Position numbers and translations under genes: made by a program. Source: Stomoxys calcitrans (Eukaryota; Arthropoda; Insecta; Diptera; Muscidae). Taken from it: a stretch of DNA of 64,000 bases. Positions 32,736 to 44,809 of this stretch are shown here, piece after piece (positions within the stretch are counted from its first letter, which is position 1; each line of letters begins with the position of its first letter). The notes under the pieces are model-generated. The model was not told the origin of the DNA. It saw only the letters and a list, made by a program, of their open reading frames with translations, and made no database searches. The stretch lies in the NCBI RefSeq assembly GCF_963082655.1, contig NC_081553.1, positions 185,381,980-185,445,979 on the forward strand, given 5' to 3'.

Positions 32736-34615
32736 TGTGCGTCATCTTAGCATCCTGGTTGATATTGCCCTTATGACCATTTTACTGTAAGTAAAGATGT
32801 TCACTCACGACGTACACGCGTTAACACACCACCTCACGCATTCCGTGATCGCCCGGATCTCCGTCTGCAGGGTCGTATTATGATCAGGCTGTCTAATACA
32901 GATCTAAGTCCATAGATTCTCAATGTAGACCCACAGGCTCATTCTGGTCTAATACAGATCTAAGTCCATAGGTTCTCAATGTAGACCCATAGGCTCATTC
33001 TGTTCTCTAGTTTTGATCCATCCGTGTAACATAATCTTCCAGATGGCTATACTAGGGTTTCGTTAGTCGAAGACTGAGCCGCTGGCATCAGTGCCTCGCA
33101 CTCAACCTCAAGTTTTGTCTCAGGTATCTAGTCGGAAAGCTCTTCCGTTCCTTCCAGGTTTCTTATCGTCGCCTCGATTATACCGCGATGGTATGAGCTG
33201 CTCCCATCCGCAATTCATTGTCCCATCGCCCTAAGTCTCATAGCCGAAGTGGCTGACTCACACTTAATCTGTATGTCATTGATAGTCCCCAATGCCCTAG
33301 TGGGCGTGGTCCTCATGGCTCCGCCTATGCCAAGAAAACATTTTCTCTGAACCTTTTGCATTGTCCTAACGTTGCACTTTATCTCCATAGCAATCCACCA
33401 AACAACTCAGGCGTAAGTAAGTTTTAGTCTAATCACGCTTCTGTAGAGACAGTGGACTATCCTCCGATTCAAGCCCTTTACGAGGCTATGGCTCGTCTAT
33501 TGGGCACTATGTCTAACATGTGTGAGTCTTCTCAGTACGTTCTTGAATGTGACATTTCCAACTAAGTTACCTATCCAAAATCACTCTTAATTTTCGTATT
33601 TCAACTTTTCAGATATCAAAATCGTGTTTGTTAAGGAAACATGGTGCGTTAAATTGGCCCACCTTCATCTTCCTCGCGAACAGGCATATTTCAGTCTTCT
33701 CTGGGTTAGCATTGAGGCCCCTGGGTCTAGCCCAATCATATGCCATTTCCGATCTTCTGCATAGCTGGTTCGGATCCTCAACCCTAAGAAGTATTACAAC
33801 ATCGTCTGTATAGCGGATTTAAATTCCTCCTCACTGTCCGTAATAGGTTATTTTCCGTAATAGGTTATTTATGGTGGTCACTCAAAGGAGTGGCGTTAAA
33901 ATTCCCCCCTTTGGCAAGCCCTGTGCCACCTTATCCCTTATAAATATTTATCTTATAGGACATCCATTTTATCCACCTGTTCCTTAGCATATGGTTTATC
34001 CAGTCTCTAAGGACCCGGTTCACCCGGTACTGGTCTGAGGATTGGATCAATGTGATTTCAATGGAAACCACCAATGTGCACGACTTGGCATCGAAGGATT
34101 CTTCTTTATGCACAACCTTGCGCAGGGCAATCTCCACCGACCTTCCTTTGATATAGGCATGCTGTTTGTATTTGAGCAGTTCGCTGGATGTCCTAAGGCT
34201 GTCTGTAGGTCTTTGGTGTCGCATAACTTGCCGAGCTTTGGGTATAAATATCACTCTTGCCTCCTGTCAGGGTTTCGGAGTATATGCAAGTCTTAGGCAT
34301 GCTGTGAAAATGCAGGCCAAATAGGGCCCCAGATACTTCGCCTCCTTCTGTAGTAACGCTGGAAATATTCTATCAGGTCTGGGTGACTTAAATGGTTTGA
34401 AGCTCCTCAAGCCCTCTTTGATCGTAAATTCCGTTATGATAAGCTCTCGATCAGCCTCACCTTTTCAAGATCCCGGTGTCTCCGAGAGTCCTGTCGTATC
34501 CTGTGGAAAATGCGTTTTCATCAAAACCCTCAACATGTCCTCAAATGGAGTATTTTTTACTAATTTTTCTTCGGTTCTATCCGCCTTTATAGAGACCGAT
34601 CTCCGGGTTATTATT
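32736..34615 (-). mobile_element. Non-LTR family B fragment (pol), minus strand
   Basis: Right to left this carries the pre-RT linker (around 34400-34600), RT fragments (33931-34254 with the block VLRDWINHMLRNRWIKW), thumb sequence and the start of RNase H, all with many stops. Both the 5' part and the true 3' end are missing. A 56-bp tandem duplication lies at 32891-33002. Colinear with the family B copies at 20808 and 60823. Confidence 0.75.
32891..33002. repeat. 56-bp tandem duplication
   Basis: Two adjacent copies (32891-32946 and 32947-33002) of a segment starting GTCTAATACAGATCTAAGTC within the RNase H region of the family B fragment. They differ at a few bases. The other family B copies have one unit, so this is a local duplication. 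Confidence 0.85.
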
Positions 34616-35383
34616 CCTGGTTTCTTAAAATGCGCATTTTTCAACCGTTATTAATTTAAGATATATTTCCCTGACGATGGGAATCAAACTTGACACCACT
34701 GAACTTCAAGCTTTTTTACTTTTTTTTTTTCTTTTTAAATGACATTTCCAACAAAGAGATTTGAAATTTATTGTCTTTCAATGTAATTTCACATTTACCA
34801 GCAAATCACTTGTTCGTGTCTCGTCCTTTTAAGTCGTTGCACTTAAATCACCACGAGAAAGAATCATAAAAATCATCGAATCTTGCCAATAACACTGTCA
34901 TTATTCTCTTCACATAATCGCATCAAATCAAATTGAATTGTCAAGTGTCTTAAGGACATTCATTTATTTTCGCATTATTCTCGATTTATTTCAGTATGAA
35001 GTTTCATTGAACTTTGTACAGTGTTGCAAGTCTTCATTGGAATGAACGTTTTGCCAAATGCTGTTGGTGTGAAATGGCCTGTACATGTGAAATATTTATT
35101 TCGATGCTCAATTCAATATTTATCAATCAAAGTAAAGAGCAAATTAATTTTAGCTGAGGCCCTTGCGAACTTTAAGCCGCTATTGGCACCACCAGTTTTG
35201 TGATTGCTTGATTGTTGCATAAGATACACGTAGCAGGGGGCGTATACTTTTTTGTTTCTGATACAACTCATACGCCACCCTGTCATGTAATTAAAAGTAG
35301 TCATACGCACTAGAGGTTTATACATGTCATGTTGCCTATTTCCGCAGTCGACAATTTGCGTAGATATGGTAAAATTAGAGAGA
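34616..35383. other. Single-copy AT-rich sequence
   Basis: About 770 bp with no recognised repeat or gene. Short frames (for example 35021-35203) show no domain. Confidence 0.4.
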
Positions 35384-35615
35384 GGCCACCGTGGCGCAGA
35401 GGTTAGCTTGTACGCCTATAACGCTGAAAGCTTGGGTTAAAATCTCGGCATGAACATCAGAGAGATTTTGAACGGTGGTTATCCCCTTACCAATTATAAA
35501 AATTTTTGTGAGGTATCCAGCCGTGTTAAAACTTTTCTACCAAGTGGTGTCGCTATGTGGCGAACCATTCGCACTCGACAAAAAATAGGAGGCCCCTAAT
35601 GGAAATTTCATGGTA
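35384..35615 (+). mobile_element. tRNA-derived SINE, full 5' head, partial body
   Basis: Begins GGCCACCGTGGCGCAGAGG, with an A-box-like tRNA head (TGGCGCAGAGGTTAGC). A weakened B box follows (GGTTAAAATCTC in place of GGTTCGAATCC), then the body with ACTCGACAAAAAATAGGAGG near 35575. The 3' tail is lost. Confidence 0.75.
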
Positions 35616-35892
35616 AATTTAGTTAGTAGTATGCTTAAAGTCAACCGTAATTCAGTGATTGCCTTATATTTGGCTGTAAAATGAAACACGGCTAATGCTG
35701 GCCTATTCAAACATCTCAAAGTAGACAAAATGTATGTGTACGCACCAAAAATCATTATAATGATGACAAACACAATGGTGGTTGACCAAAAAAACTAAAA
35801 CTGCATAGTTCGTCGAATGAAGACTCGCATTTTACGAAATTCTCAAAGTAGTGGCAATCAAATAACTAAAGATCTGCAACATATATAGAATT

Positions 35893-36861
35893 AGTAACAA
35901 AAGGCTAAAGTCGGGCGGAGCCGACTATATAATACCCTACATCACCTAGTCTACGTACTACTTTTTATATATATTATTTATCTCCAAACTTAGTCTGACT
36001 TTAATTTGGCATACCTATTGAAATATCAAATGGAACCTAACCAAATTTTCTTACGATAAGAAAAAACCCGTAAGGAATGGCAAAAGTCGGGCGGTGCCAA
36101 CTGTATAATAGCCTACACCTACCCTCTAAGTACCATGTGGGAGCTATATCCAATTTTGATCGACCTCGACCTTTGATTCAAACTGTAATAGCTACGGTTG
36201 ACAAATGACAACATTATTGGAAATGGCCCAATGGTCTGACAAACATATATATATATATATATATATAGGAGCTATATCTGAAACGATTTCGAGCAAACTT
36301 CTCAGATAAGGTGGAAGTCGTCGAGCAAGGCGTTGTACAAAGTTTTGGGAAAATTTGTTAATAAATGCGATTGCAATGGTTCTAGGAGTGCAAATCGGGC
36401 GATATATATAAATGAGAGCTATATCGAAATCTGAATCGATTTCTATGAAATTTACCAGTAATATCGAGAGTCATAAGAAAATCCGTCCCACCAAATTTCG
36501 AGGGAATGGGTTAACAAGTGATCATTATAGTGCATTATAACTGCAAATCGGACGAACATATATATGGGAGCTGTATCCAAATCTGATCCGATTTTTTCCA
36601 ATTTCAATAGGCTTTGTCTCTAGGCCGAGAAACATGCATGTACCAAATCTGAAGACGATGGGATAAAAATTGCGACCAAATTAACATGGACAGACGGACA
36701 GACAGACGGACGGACAGACTGACGGACATAGCTAAATCGAATGAGAAAATGATTCTGAGTCGATCGGTATGCTTATCAATGAGTCCATCTCTCTTCCTTT
36801 TGGGTGTTACACACTTATTCACTAAGTTATAATACCCTGTACCACAGTAGTGGTGTAGGGT
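35893..36861 (-). mobile_element. DINE-like element, second subfamily
   Basis: Right to left it starts at 36861 with TATACCCTACACCACTAC. It passes TGAGTCGATCGGTATGC-like and GTCCGTCAGTCTGTCCG tracts on the minus strand, then monomers ('gagctatatc', 'aatctgaatcgattt'). It ends near 35900 with the hairpin AGTCGGCTCCGCCCGACTTT. The terminal hairpin differs from the TTCGGCCCGGCCGAA type, so this is a distinct subfamily; another copy lies at 44810-45262. A TA microsatellite sits at about 36247-36267. Confidence 0.6.
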
Positions 36862-37952
36862 ATAAGTACTTAGGAGTGATCTTGGATAGAAAACTGAAGT
36901 AGTCCCGAGGAGGCTCACAGATGTTGGGCACTATGTAGACAGAGCGTAGGCTCAAAATAAGGCCTGAATCCGAGGATAGTTCATTGGCTCCATAGGATCG
37001 TGATTAGACCAATACTTACCCAACCCTCAGTAGTTTGGTGGACTGCTATGGAGAAAAAGTGCAACATAAGGACCATACAACAGGTTCAGAGAACATGTTG
37101 TTTTGGCATAGGCGGAGCGATGAGGACCACGCCCATTAGGGCACTGGAGACTATTCTAGATATCCGACCCATTGACATGCAAATTAAGTGTGAGGCAGCC
37201 ACTGTGGTTATGAGACTTAAGGCGATGGGCGAACGGATTGAGGATGGGAGCAGCTCATACCATCACGGTATAATCGAGGCGACGATAGGAAACCTGGAAG
37301 GAAGGGAAGAGGTTTCCGATCGGATATCTGAGATGAACTTTGAGGTCGAGTGCGAGGGACTGCTGCCATCGGCACAGTCTTGGATTGACGGAACCCTAGT
37401 ATTGGCATCTGGAAGATCATGTTACACGGATGGATCAAAGCTAGAGGACAGAGTGGGCCTGGGGGTTTACATTGAGAACCCAGGGACTCTGTTTTAGACT
37501 GCCTGACCATAACACGATCCTGCAGGCGGAGATCCGGGCGATCACGGAATGCGTGAAGTGGTGTGGTGTTTACGTGAGGACGTCGAGTGTGAACATCTTT
37601 ACCAACAGTAAAATTGCCATAAGGACAATAACAACCAGGACGGTACGGTAACGAAAAGTCTTGCAGTGTAAGAAGGAGATTAACGCCTTCTCTGAGGATG
37701 GCAAAATCCGCATCGTTTGGTTGCCGGGCCATAACGGAGTAAGGGGAAATGAAAGGGCAGACTATTTGGCGGTGAAGGCCAGAAGGCCTTTCGGGTCGAC
37801 GCAGACCGAGTTAAGGGAGTGGGCGACGAATGCGCATGCAACATTGTGTAACAGCGAAACGGTCAGTTGGACGGCGAAAATCCTATGGGGGGGATCCAGA
37901 TCGTGAAAAGACGAGGCTATTACTGAAAGGAATCAAGAAGGAAGTCAGCATA
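36862..37952 (+). mobile_element. Non-LTR family B fragment (thumb to RNase H)
   Basis: The copy opens within the pol thumb. The frame at 37000-37497 (165 codons) contains SVVWWTAMEKK, the linker MRLKAMGERIEDGSSSYHHG and the RNase H start with YTDGSKLEDRVGLGVYIENP, including the first RNase H Asp. A shift near 37490 moves to the rest of RNase H and then WLPGHNGVRGNERADYL (frame 37661-37906). It is interrupted at 37952 by a DINE element and continues at 40132. Confidence 0.8.
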
Positions 37953-40131
37953 GATTTTTATACCCACCACCGAAAGATGGGGGTATATTCATTTTGTCAT
38001 TCCGTTTGCAACACATTGAAATATCCATTTCCGACCCTATAAAGTATATAGTCTTGATCAGCGTAAAAATTTATGACGGTCTAGCCATGTCCGTCCGTCT
38101 GTCTGTTGAAATCACGCTACAGTCTTTACAAATAGAGCTATTGAGCAGAAATTTTGCACAGATTTTTTTTTTGTCCATAAGCTGGTTAAGTTCGAAGATG
38201 GGCCATATCGGACTATATCTTCATATAGCCCCCATATAGACCGATCCGCCGATTTAGGGTCTTAGGCCCATAAAAGCTACATGTATTATCCGATTTTGCT
38301 GAAAGTTGGTACAGTGAGTTGTGTTAGATCCTTCGAAATCCTTACTTAATTTGGCCCAGATCGATTCAAGTTTGGATATAGCTGCCATATAGACCGATCT
38401 CTTGATTTAAGGCTTTGGGCCCATAAAAGGCGCATTTATTATCCGATTTTGCTGAAATTAGGGACAGTGAGTTCTGTTAGGCCCTTCGGGATTCTTCTTC
38501 AATTTGGCCCAGATCGGTTCAGATTTGGATATAGCTGCCATATAGACCGATCTCTAGATATGAGGTCTTGCGCCCATAAAAGGCGATTTGTTCGATTTTG
38601 CCAAAATTTGGGACACTGAGTTGTGTTAGGCCCTTCGATATCCTTCTTCAATTTGGCCCAGATCGGTCCAGATTTGAATATAGCTGCCATATAGACCGAT
38701 CTCTTGATTTGTCCATAAGCAGGTTAAGTTCGAAGATGGGATATATCGGACTATATCTTCATATAGCCCCCATATAGACTGATCCGCCGATTTAGTGTCT
38801 TAGACCCATAAAAGCCACATATATCATCCGATTTTGCTGAAATTTCGTACAGTGAGTTGTGTTAGGCCCTTCGACATCCTTTCTTCATTTTGCCCAGATC
38901 GGTTCAGATTTGGATATAGCTACCATATAGACCGACCTGCTGATTTAGGGTCATATATCCAAAAAAACCCACAATTATTATCCGATTTTGCTGAAATTGG
39001 GGACACTGAATTTCGTAAGGCCCTTCGACATCCTTCTTCAATTTGGCCCAGATCGGTTCAGATTTGGATATAGCTGCCATATAGACCGATCTCTAGCTAT
39101 GAGGTTTTGCGCCCATAAAAGGCGCATTTATTGTCTGATGTCGCCAAAATTTGGGACAGTGTGTTGTGTTAGGCCCTTCGACATCCTTCTTCAATTTGGC
39201 CCAGATCGGTTCAGATTTAGATATAGCTGCCATATAGACAAATCTCTCGATTTAAAGTTTTGAGCCCATTTAAGGCGCATTGATTGTCCGATGTCGCCAA
39301 AATTTGGGACAGTGAGTTGTGTTAGGACCTCCGACATCCTTCTTCAATTTGGCCCAGATTGGTTCAGATTTGAATATAGCTGCCATATAGACCGATCTCT
39401 CGATTTAAGGTTTTGAGCCCATATAAGGCTCATTTATTGTCCGATCTCGCCAAAATTTGGACACTGAGTTGTGTTAGGCCCTTCGACATCCTTCTTCAAT
39501 TTGGCCCAGATCGGTCCAGTTTTGAATATAGCCGCCATATTAACCGATATCTCAATTTAAAGTCTTGGCTCCATAAAAAGCACATGTATAATCCGATTTC
39601 ACTGAAATTTGACAGTGACTTATGGTAGGCTTTTTGACATTCGTGTCATATATGGTTCAGATCGGTTTATTTTTAGATATAGCTACTAATAGATCAATAT
39701 TTTATTATACACATATGACTTGTGCTTATTAGTATTGGGTTGCCCAAAAAGTAATTGCGGATTTTTTATATAGTCGGCGTTGACAAATTTTTTCACAGCT
39801 TGTGACTCTGTAATTGTATTCTTTCTTCTGTCAGTTATCAGCTGTTACTTTTAGCTTGCTTTAGAAAAAAAGTGTAAAAAAGTATATTTGATTAAAGTTC
39901 ATTCTAAATTTTATTAAAAATGCATTTACTTTCTTTTAAAAAATCCGCAATTACTTTTTGGGCAACCCATATTTGGTCTTAATCGGAACATATTTCGATA
40001 TAGCTGCTATGGGGCATAAGGTGTGCATTTTCACCGAATTTTGACGAAAGGTGGTTTACATATATATCCGAGGTGGTGGGTATCCAAAGTTCGGCCCGTC
40101 CGAACTTAACGCCTTTTTACTTGTTGTGTCA
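37953..40131 (+). mobile_element. DINE-1/Helentron-like element, both ends, expanded array
   Basis: The best complete copy in the window. The 5' arm is TTTTTATACCCACCACCG with GTCATTCCGTTTGC, followed by TATATAGTCTTGATCAGCG and GTCCGTCCGTCTGTCTG. About ten internal monomers follow, with the word 'ttggcccagatcgg' recurring at 38351, 38504, 38653, 38891, 39043, 39196, 39349 and 39501. A nested MITE sits at 39735-39969, and the element ends with the 3' hairpin GTTCGGCCCGTCCGAAC and TTTTTACTTGTT. At about 38705 an internal arm segment recurs, so the array also contains a fused partial copy. No Rep/helicase gene is present. Confidence 0.8.
39735..39969 (+). mobile_element. Mariner-type MITE, copy 3 (nested)
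   Basis: A 235-bp copy with TA on both sides (39733-39734, 39970-39971). One A is missing from the terminal ACCCAA. It interrupts a DINE element that itself interrupts family B. Confidence 0.85.
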
Positions 40132-40500
40132 TAGCGGAAGACATAGAACTACGAGCTCACTTATGCAAAATCGGTGCGGCAAGTGATAGCATATATAGGG
40201 CATGTGTGGAAGATTATGAGACGTTGTCTCAGTTCCTATGTCACTGCCCGGCTTTCGCGGCTAGCTGTCACCGTCACTTAGGTGGGGACACAATACCAGA
40301 CATGAACCAGTTTAGAGGCGTGGCATGGGAAACAGTTAAGAATTTTTTAAGTAGCATGGAATTCCTGACTTAGATTTTCTTTTTCGAGTTTACTTTTTTA
40401 GTATTTAGAGTGCACACAACAAGCCGATTACTGGCTTAGGTGTATGTCCATAGTGGTATGGGACGGATTAATATCCGCACCCTCTTTTCAACCTTATCTA
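40132..40500 (+). mobile_element. Family B 3' end, continuation of 36862-37952
   Basis: It resumes the family B pol end with ACTACGAGCTCACTTATGC and the cysteine-type C-terminal region (codons around CHCPAF near 40240). The 3' UTR follows (AACAAGCCGATTACTGGC), ending in TTCAACCTTATCTAACC. Compared with the copy at 20808-21150, only a few bases are altered at the DINE junctions. Confidence 0.75.
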
Positions 40501-41317
40501 ACCTACCTTACCAAGAGCAAATGTTCATATGATCCTGGTTTTGTTCCCCTACATTGCATCACAATACCAAAACACATAAACTTTTGTTTTACCTCTAAAT
40601 TCATGTAATGTTAGCCACTGCTGGTGAATGCTTTAAGCTACTCTCATTGCAAGAGTGTACTTTGGTAAATGTTTCCTCCTTACACTTCCTAAGGCCATCC
40701 TCATAAAGGCACTATTAGAGGCAGAGCCTTGGTGGGTGTGATTTGTTTTTGCGTGCTCATTTTCTTTCACATGAAAATATTTTGCTACAAAAATGAAAAT
40801 GGGAGCAACACAATCATGTATTGCATATTGAAAGCAAAGAATTTTCATGGTTTCTTTTGATGCTGCTACTGAAAATGTATTTTTCTTGAAAATATATATA
40901 CTGTGCTTAATTTCATACAACTTTCACATACGTAGCCATATTATATTTGATGATACTTGCTACTTTTGTATGAGAAAGTTTCTTTCGCTACTTCCATTGA
41001 GTTTTATTGTATTGGCGGGGATTCTTCTCATATTCATATGGCGTATCTTAACTTTCATCACATGTTTAACAGCAGCAATTTTCATTAATGACTATTTTTG
41101 ATTTCGGCTAACATAACAGAATCAATAAATGCGAGAGAAAGCTGGTCTTCCATGGAAGAAGCTCAGAAGGAAGGAGAAGAACTAAAGGTTTTATTGTCAA
41201 TCTTCATATTAAATTCGGAAATATTTGTGAGAGATATTTGAAATGATGCAACATCAGTTTTATAGTCTCCATCAAAGGATGAGGGTTAGTATACCCCTAC
41301 ACATTCCGTTTGTAAAT
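40501..41317. other. Single-copy sequence
   Basis: About 800 bp without recognised repeats. The frames at 40633-40920 and 40847-41101 overlap on opposite strands, have no domain and look like chance. Confidence 0.4.
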
Positions 41318-41608
41318 TGCAAATTTTGCCCATGTGCATTCCACTAAGAAACAGGGGCAAACTTCTCACATATCAATGAGTGCAGTCCGATTCAAGTTTA
41401 AGCTCAACGATAAGGGGCCTCCTTTTTATTGCCGAGTCCGAACAGCGTGTCGCAGTGCGATACCTCTTTGGAGAGAAGTTTTACATGGCATAGTACCTCA
41501 TAAATGTTGCCAGTACTAGGAGATTTTTTCTGATGGTTTGGCCAGGATTCGAACCCATGCGTTTAGCGTCATGGGCGGACATACTAACCTATGCGCTACG
41601 GTGGCCTC
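41318..41608 (-). mobile_element. tRNA-derived SINE, near full length
   Basis: Read on the minus strand it begins at 41608 with GGCCACCGTAGCGCATAGG. It has a good B box (GGTTCGAATCC, complement at about 41550), the body with GGACTCGGCAATAAAAAGG, and a tail ending with GGAATGCACATGGGC near 41320. Length about 290 bp. The A box is slightly altered. Confidence 0.8.
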
Positions 41609-41611
41609 CTC

Positions 41612-41848
41612 CTCATTCCGTTTGTAACATATCGAAATATCCATTTCCGACCGTATAAGGTATATATATTCTTGATCGCCGTAAAAATCTAAGACAATCT
41701 TGCCATGCCCGTCAGTCTGTCTGTTAAAATCGTGCTTCCGTCTTTAAAAATAGAGATATTGAGCTAAGGCCCATAAAAAGAGCAATTATTGCCCGATTTC
41801 GCCGAATTTTGGGACATTGAGTTGTGTGAGGCCCTTCGACATCTTCTT
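41612..41848 (+). mobile_element. DINE-like 5' arm fragment
   Basis: GTAACATATCGAAATATCC, the ATTCTTGATCGCCG core and a GTCAGTCTGTCTG tract, then one monomer. It is followed at 41849 by the arm of another copy. Confidence 0.6.
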
Positions 41849-43072
41849 ATTCCCTCCACCATAGGATGAGGGTATACTAATTTCGTCATTCTGGGATTGT
41901 AAATGGGCCATATAGGTCCATGTTTTTATATAGCTGTCATATAAACCGATCTTGTTTCGCTATGACAACAACTGCCATATAAACCGATCTTGGGTCTTGA
42001 CTTCTTGCCTCTAAAGGGTGCAATTCTTATCCAATTGGAATGAAATTTTGCACGACGTGTGTTGTAATGATATCCTCTAGAGGGCGCAATTCTTATATGA
42101 TTAGAATAAAATTTTGCAAGACGTGTTTTGTTATGATATCCAACAACTGTGCCAAGTATAGTTCAAATCGGGTTATAACCTGATATAGCTGCCTTATTAA
42201 CCGATCTTGGGTCTTGACTTCTTGAGCCTCTAGAGGGCGCAATTCTTATTCGATTTGGCTGAAATTTTGCACGACGTGTTTCCTTATGACTTCCAACAAC
42301 TGTGCCAAGTATGGTTCAAATCGGGTTATAACCTGATATAGCTGCCATATAAACCGATCTTGGGTCTTGATTTTTGAGCCTCTAGAGTGCGCAATTCTTA
42401 TCCGATTTGAATGAAGTTTTGCACGAAGTATTTTGTTATGATATCCAAGAACTTTGCCCATAACCTGATAAATCTATCATATAAACCCATCTGGGCACTT
42501 GACTTCTTGAGCTTCTAGATGGCGCAATTCCTATCCGATTTGGATGAAATTTTGCATGACGTATTTTATTCTTACTTTCAACAACTGTGCCAAATAAGGT
42601 TCAAATCGGTTCATAACCTGATATAGCTGCCATATAAACCGTTCTTGAATCATGACTTCTTGAGCCACTAGAGGACGCAGTTCTTATTCAATTTGACTTT
42701 TGACTATGACTTCCAACAACTGTGCCAAGTATGGTTCAAATTGGTTCATAACCTGAGATAGCTGCCATACAAACCGATCCGGGATCTCGGCTTCTTGAGC
42801 CTCTTAAGGTCGCAATTATTATCCGATTTGCCTGTAGTTTTGTGCGACGGATCCTCTCATGACCATCAACATACGTGTTTATTATGGTCTGAATCGGTCT
42901 ATAGCCTGATACAGCTCCCATATAAAGCGATCTCTCTATTGTACTTCTTGAGCCCCCAATTCTTTTTTTGCCTAAGAATAGATGTCGGGAAAAGAACTCG
43001 GCAAATGCGATCCATGGTGGGGGGTATATAAGATTCGGCCCGGCCGAACTTAGCACGTTTTTACTTGTTTCA
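41849..43072 (+). mobile_element. DINE-like element with 3' hairpin, monomers near 152 bp
   Basis: Arm TTATTCCCTCCACCATAGG, then about six monomers ('cttgagcctctagagg', 'gcgcaattcttat', 'caacaactgtgccaagta') with word starts at 42084, 42237 and 42389. It ends with TTCGGCCCGGCCGAAC near 43035 and ACGTTTTTACTTGTTT. Confidence 0.75.
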
Positions 43073-43670
43073 TTTTGGATCAGATCAGTCCAGATATGGG
43101 TATAGCTGGGATATGTATCAGTGTGCCGATTTAAGGTCTTGGGCGCTTAAAAGGCGCATTTATTGTCCGATTTCACTAAATTTTGGAAATTTGGAACATA
43201 AACTCGACTTATGTCTTAGAACATCCATGCCAAGTATGATTCAAATAGGTCTAAAAACAGGTATAGTCCCCATATAAACCGATCCCCGGATTTCGGAATT
43301 CTGGAACCCTTAGACGCCTCAATTTTCATCAGATTTGGCTGAAATTTAGAACAAAGACTTGTGTTATGATTACCATCATCCATGTCAGGTATGATTCGAA
43401 TCGGTTTACAAACTGATGAAGTCCCCATATCAAGGGATCCCCGGATTTGAATTTTTAAGCCCCAGTTTTCATCCGATTTGGCTGAAATTTGGAATAAAGT
43501 TGAGTTCTGAGTTTCAACATCCATGCCAAGTATGATCCGAATCGGTCTATGAACATATATAGCTATGAACAAATATAGCTGAATTCTTGAGCCCTTAGAT
43601 GCCTCAATTTTCATCCGATTTGGCCAAAATTTGGAACAAGGATATGATTTACGACTTCCAACATCCATGC
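43073..43670 (+). repeat. DINE-like monomers, divergent subfamily
   Basis: Three to four units ('catccatgccaagtatgat', 'ttttcatccgatttggc') like those at 19570-20150. Both element ends are missing. Confidence 0.6.
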
Positions 43671-43671
43671 C

Positions 43672-43830
43672 CGATTCAATTTTATGCTCAATGATAAGGG
43701 AACTCCTTTTTTATAGCCGAGTCCGCACGGCGTGCCGCAAAGCGACACCTCTTTGGGGATGTCGCCAGCATTAGGAGGGGATCATCACCGCTGAAAAATT
43801 TTCTGGATTTTCCAGGATTCGAACTGCAAG
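43672..43830 (-). mobile_element. tRNA-derived SINE, truncated
   Basis: Body (GCCGAGTCCGCACGGCG) and B-box region (CAGGATTCGAACTGC complement) are present. The tRNA 5' head and the tail are lost. Confidence 0.65.
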
Positions 43831-44809
43831 ATATTTAAATAGATAACTAAAAGATATTTTTTATCTTCATAATTTTGCACGTTTTCGTCCAGTTTGGATT
43901 ATATAAAAATGTATTTTCCATGTAGACAGCTTTTCTAAATTCAGGTCATGAATCCATAAAAGAAGCATTTATAATCCGAGTTTTGGCTACCATATTTGGA
44001 TAAAGCAACCACATATTACAATATTTCGTTGCATTCAGCGTTCTTAAACCCACTTTCCATAATGTTCTTCATATTGTTTTCCTTGGCCATTTAATGTTGC
44101 AAATCAAGTTAAATCACTTCATTATTTTACTTCTATACCATTTCATCTCAAGTGCCTCTGGAAACAAAAAGATTCGTCATAGTGGTCCAATGCCAAAATT
44201 ACCAATCCACAAGGAATATATTGAATGTTATGAATATTCAATTTCGTTTGATGACTCTCTGGGAGGCCAGAATATTGTATTCAATTCCCAGAAATGTTTT
44301 GTTGTAGTCAGCGCCTGGAGTTAGGCAACATAATGTATTACTTTTCGTCGCCCTAGTTATATGCTACAATAATTTGTTTTTTTTTTTCTTAGGATCTTTT
44401 GTTTTGTTGGTTTTCATAAAAAAATCAACCAAGTAATCTTTTTTATATGCCTACATTAATAGCCGAAGATATACAAAAATATTTTAATTGTTAAATAAAT
44501 TAAAAACTCGTTGCGGTGTTTTCATATGAAATAGGGGCTTAGGAAAAGAAAAAAAGAAACAAATCGTGTAAAGCCATGGATATTTAACACCTGTAATGAG
44601 TTGTTGTTCTCACTTTTTCTTTTGTTGGCAAAGGCTTCAGAACTTTCTATGACAACTCAAGCAGTAAAAAGCAAATACTTTTTGTTTGGTTTTTTTTTTT
44701 CTATACGGAATATGGCAAATATTTTTCTCTATGTGATTTATGCTTCAAGAGACAAATGTGATGAAAGGTATATTTTTTTTGCAATGGAGTCTCAAACAAT
44801 TAATTGTAT
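43831..44809. other. Single-copy AT-rich sequence
   Basis: About 980 bp outside recognised repeats. It includes the small frame described separately at 44094-44324. Otherwise it has homopolymer runs only. Confidence 0.4.
44094..44324 (+). CDS. Doubtful small ORF with signal-peptide-like start
   Basis: This 76-codon frame begins with a Lys/Asn-containing N-terminus and a hydrophobic stretch (FIILLLYHFISSASG), followed by a polar 53-residue remainder with two cysteines. That pattern would fit a small secreted peptide. No homologue is recognised, no convincing promoter or splice structure is seen, and an AT-rich region yields such frames by chance. I list it only because the hydrophobic start followed by a polar body is unusual among the chance frames here. 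Confidence 0.15.
   Translation: MLQIKLNHFIILLLYHFISSASGNKKIRHSGPMPKLPIHKEYIECYEYSISFDDSLGGQNIVFNSQKCFVVVSAWS

Noticed and set aside
37953..40131. Regularly spaced repeats resembling a CRISPR array
   Set aside because: The units are ~152 bp, tandem without unique spacers, degenerate and part of a mobile element in a eukaryotic genome. They are not CRISPR.
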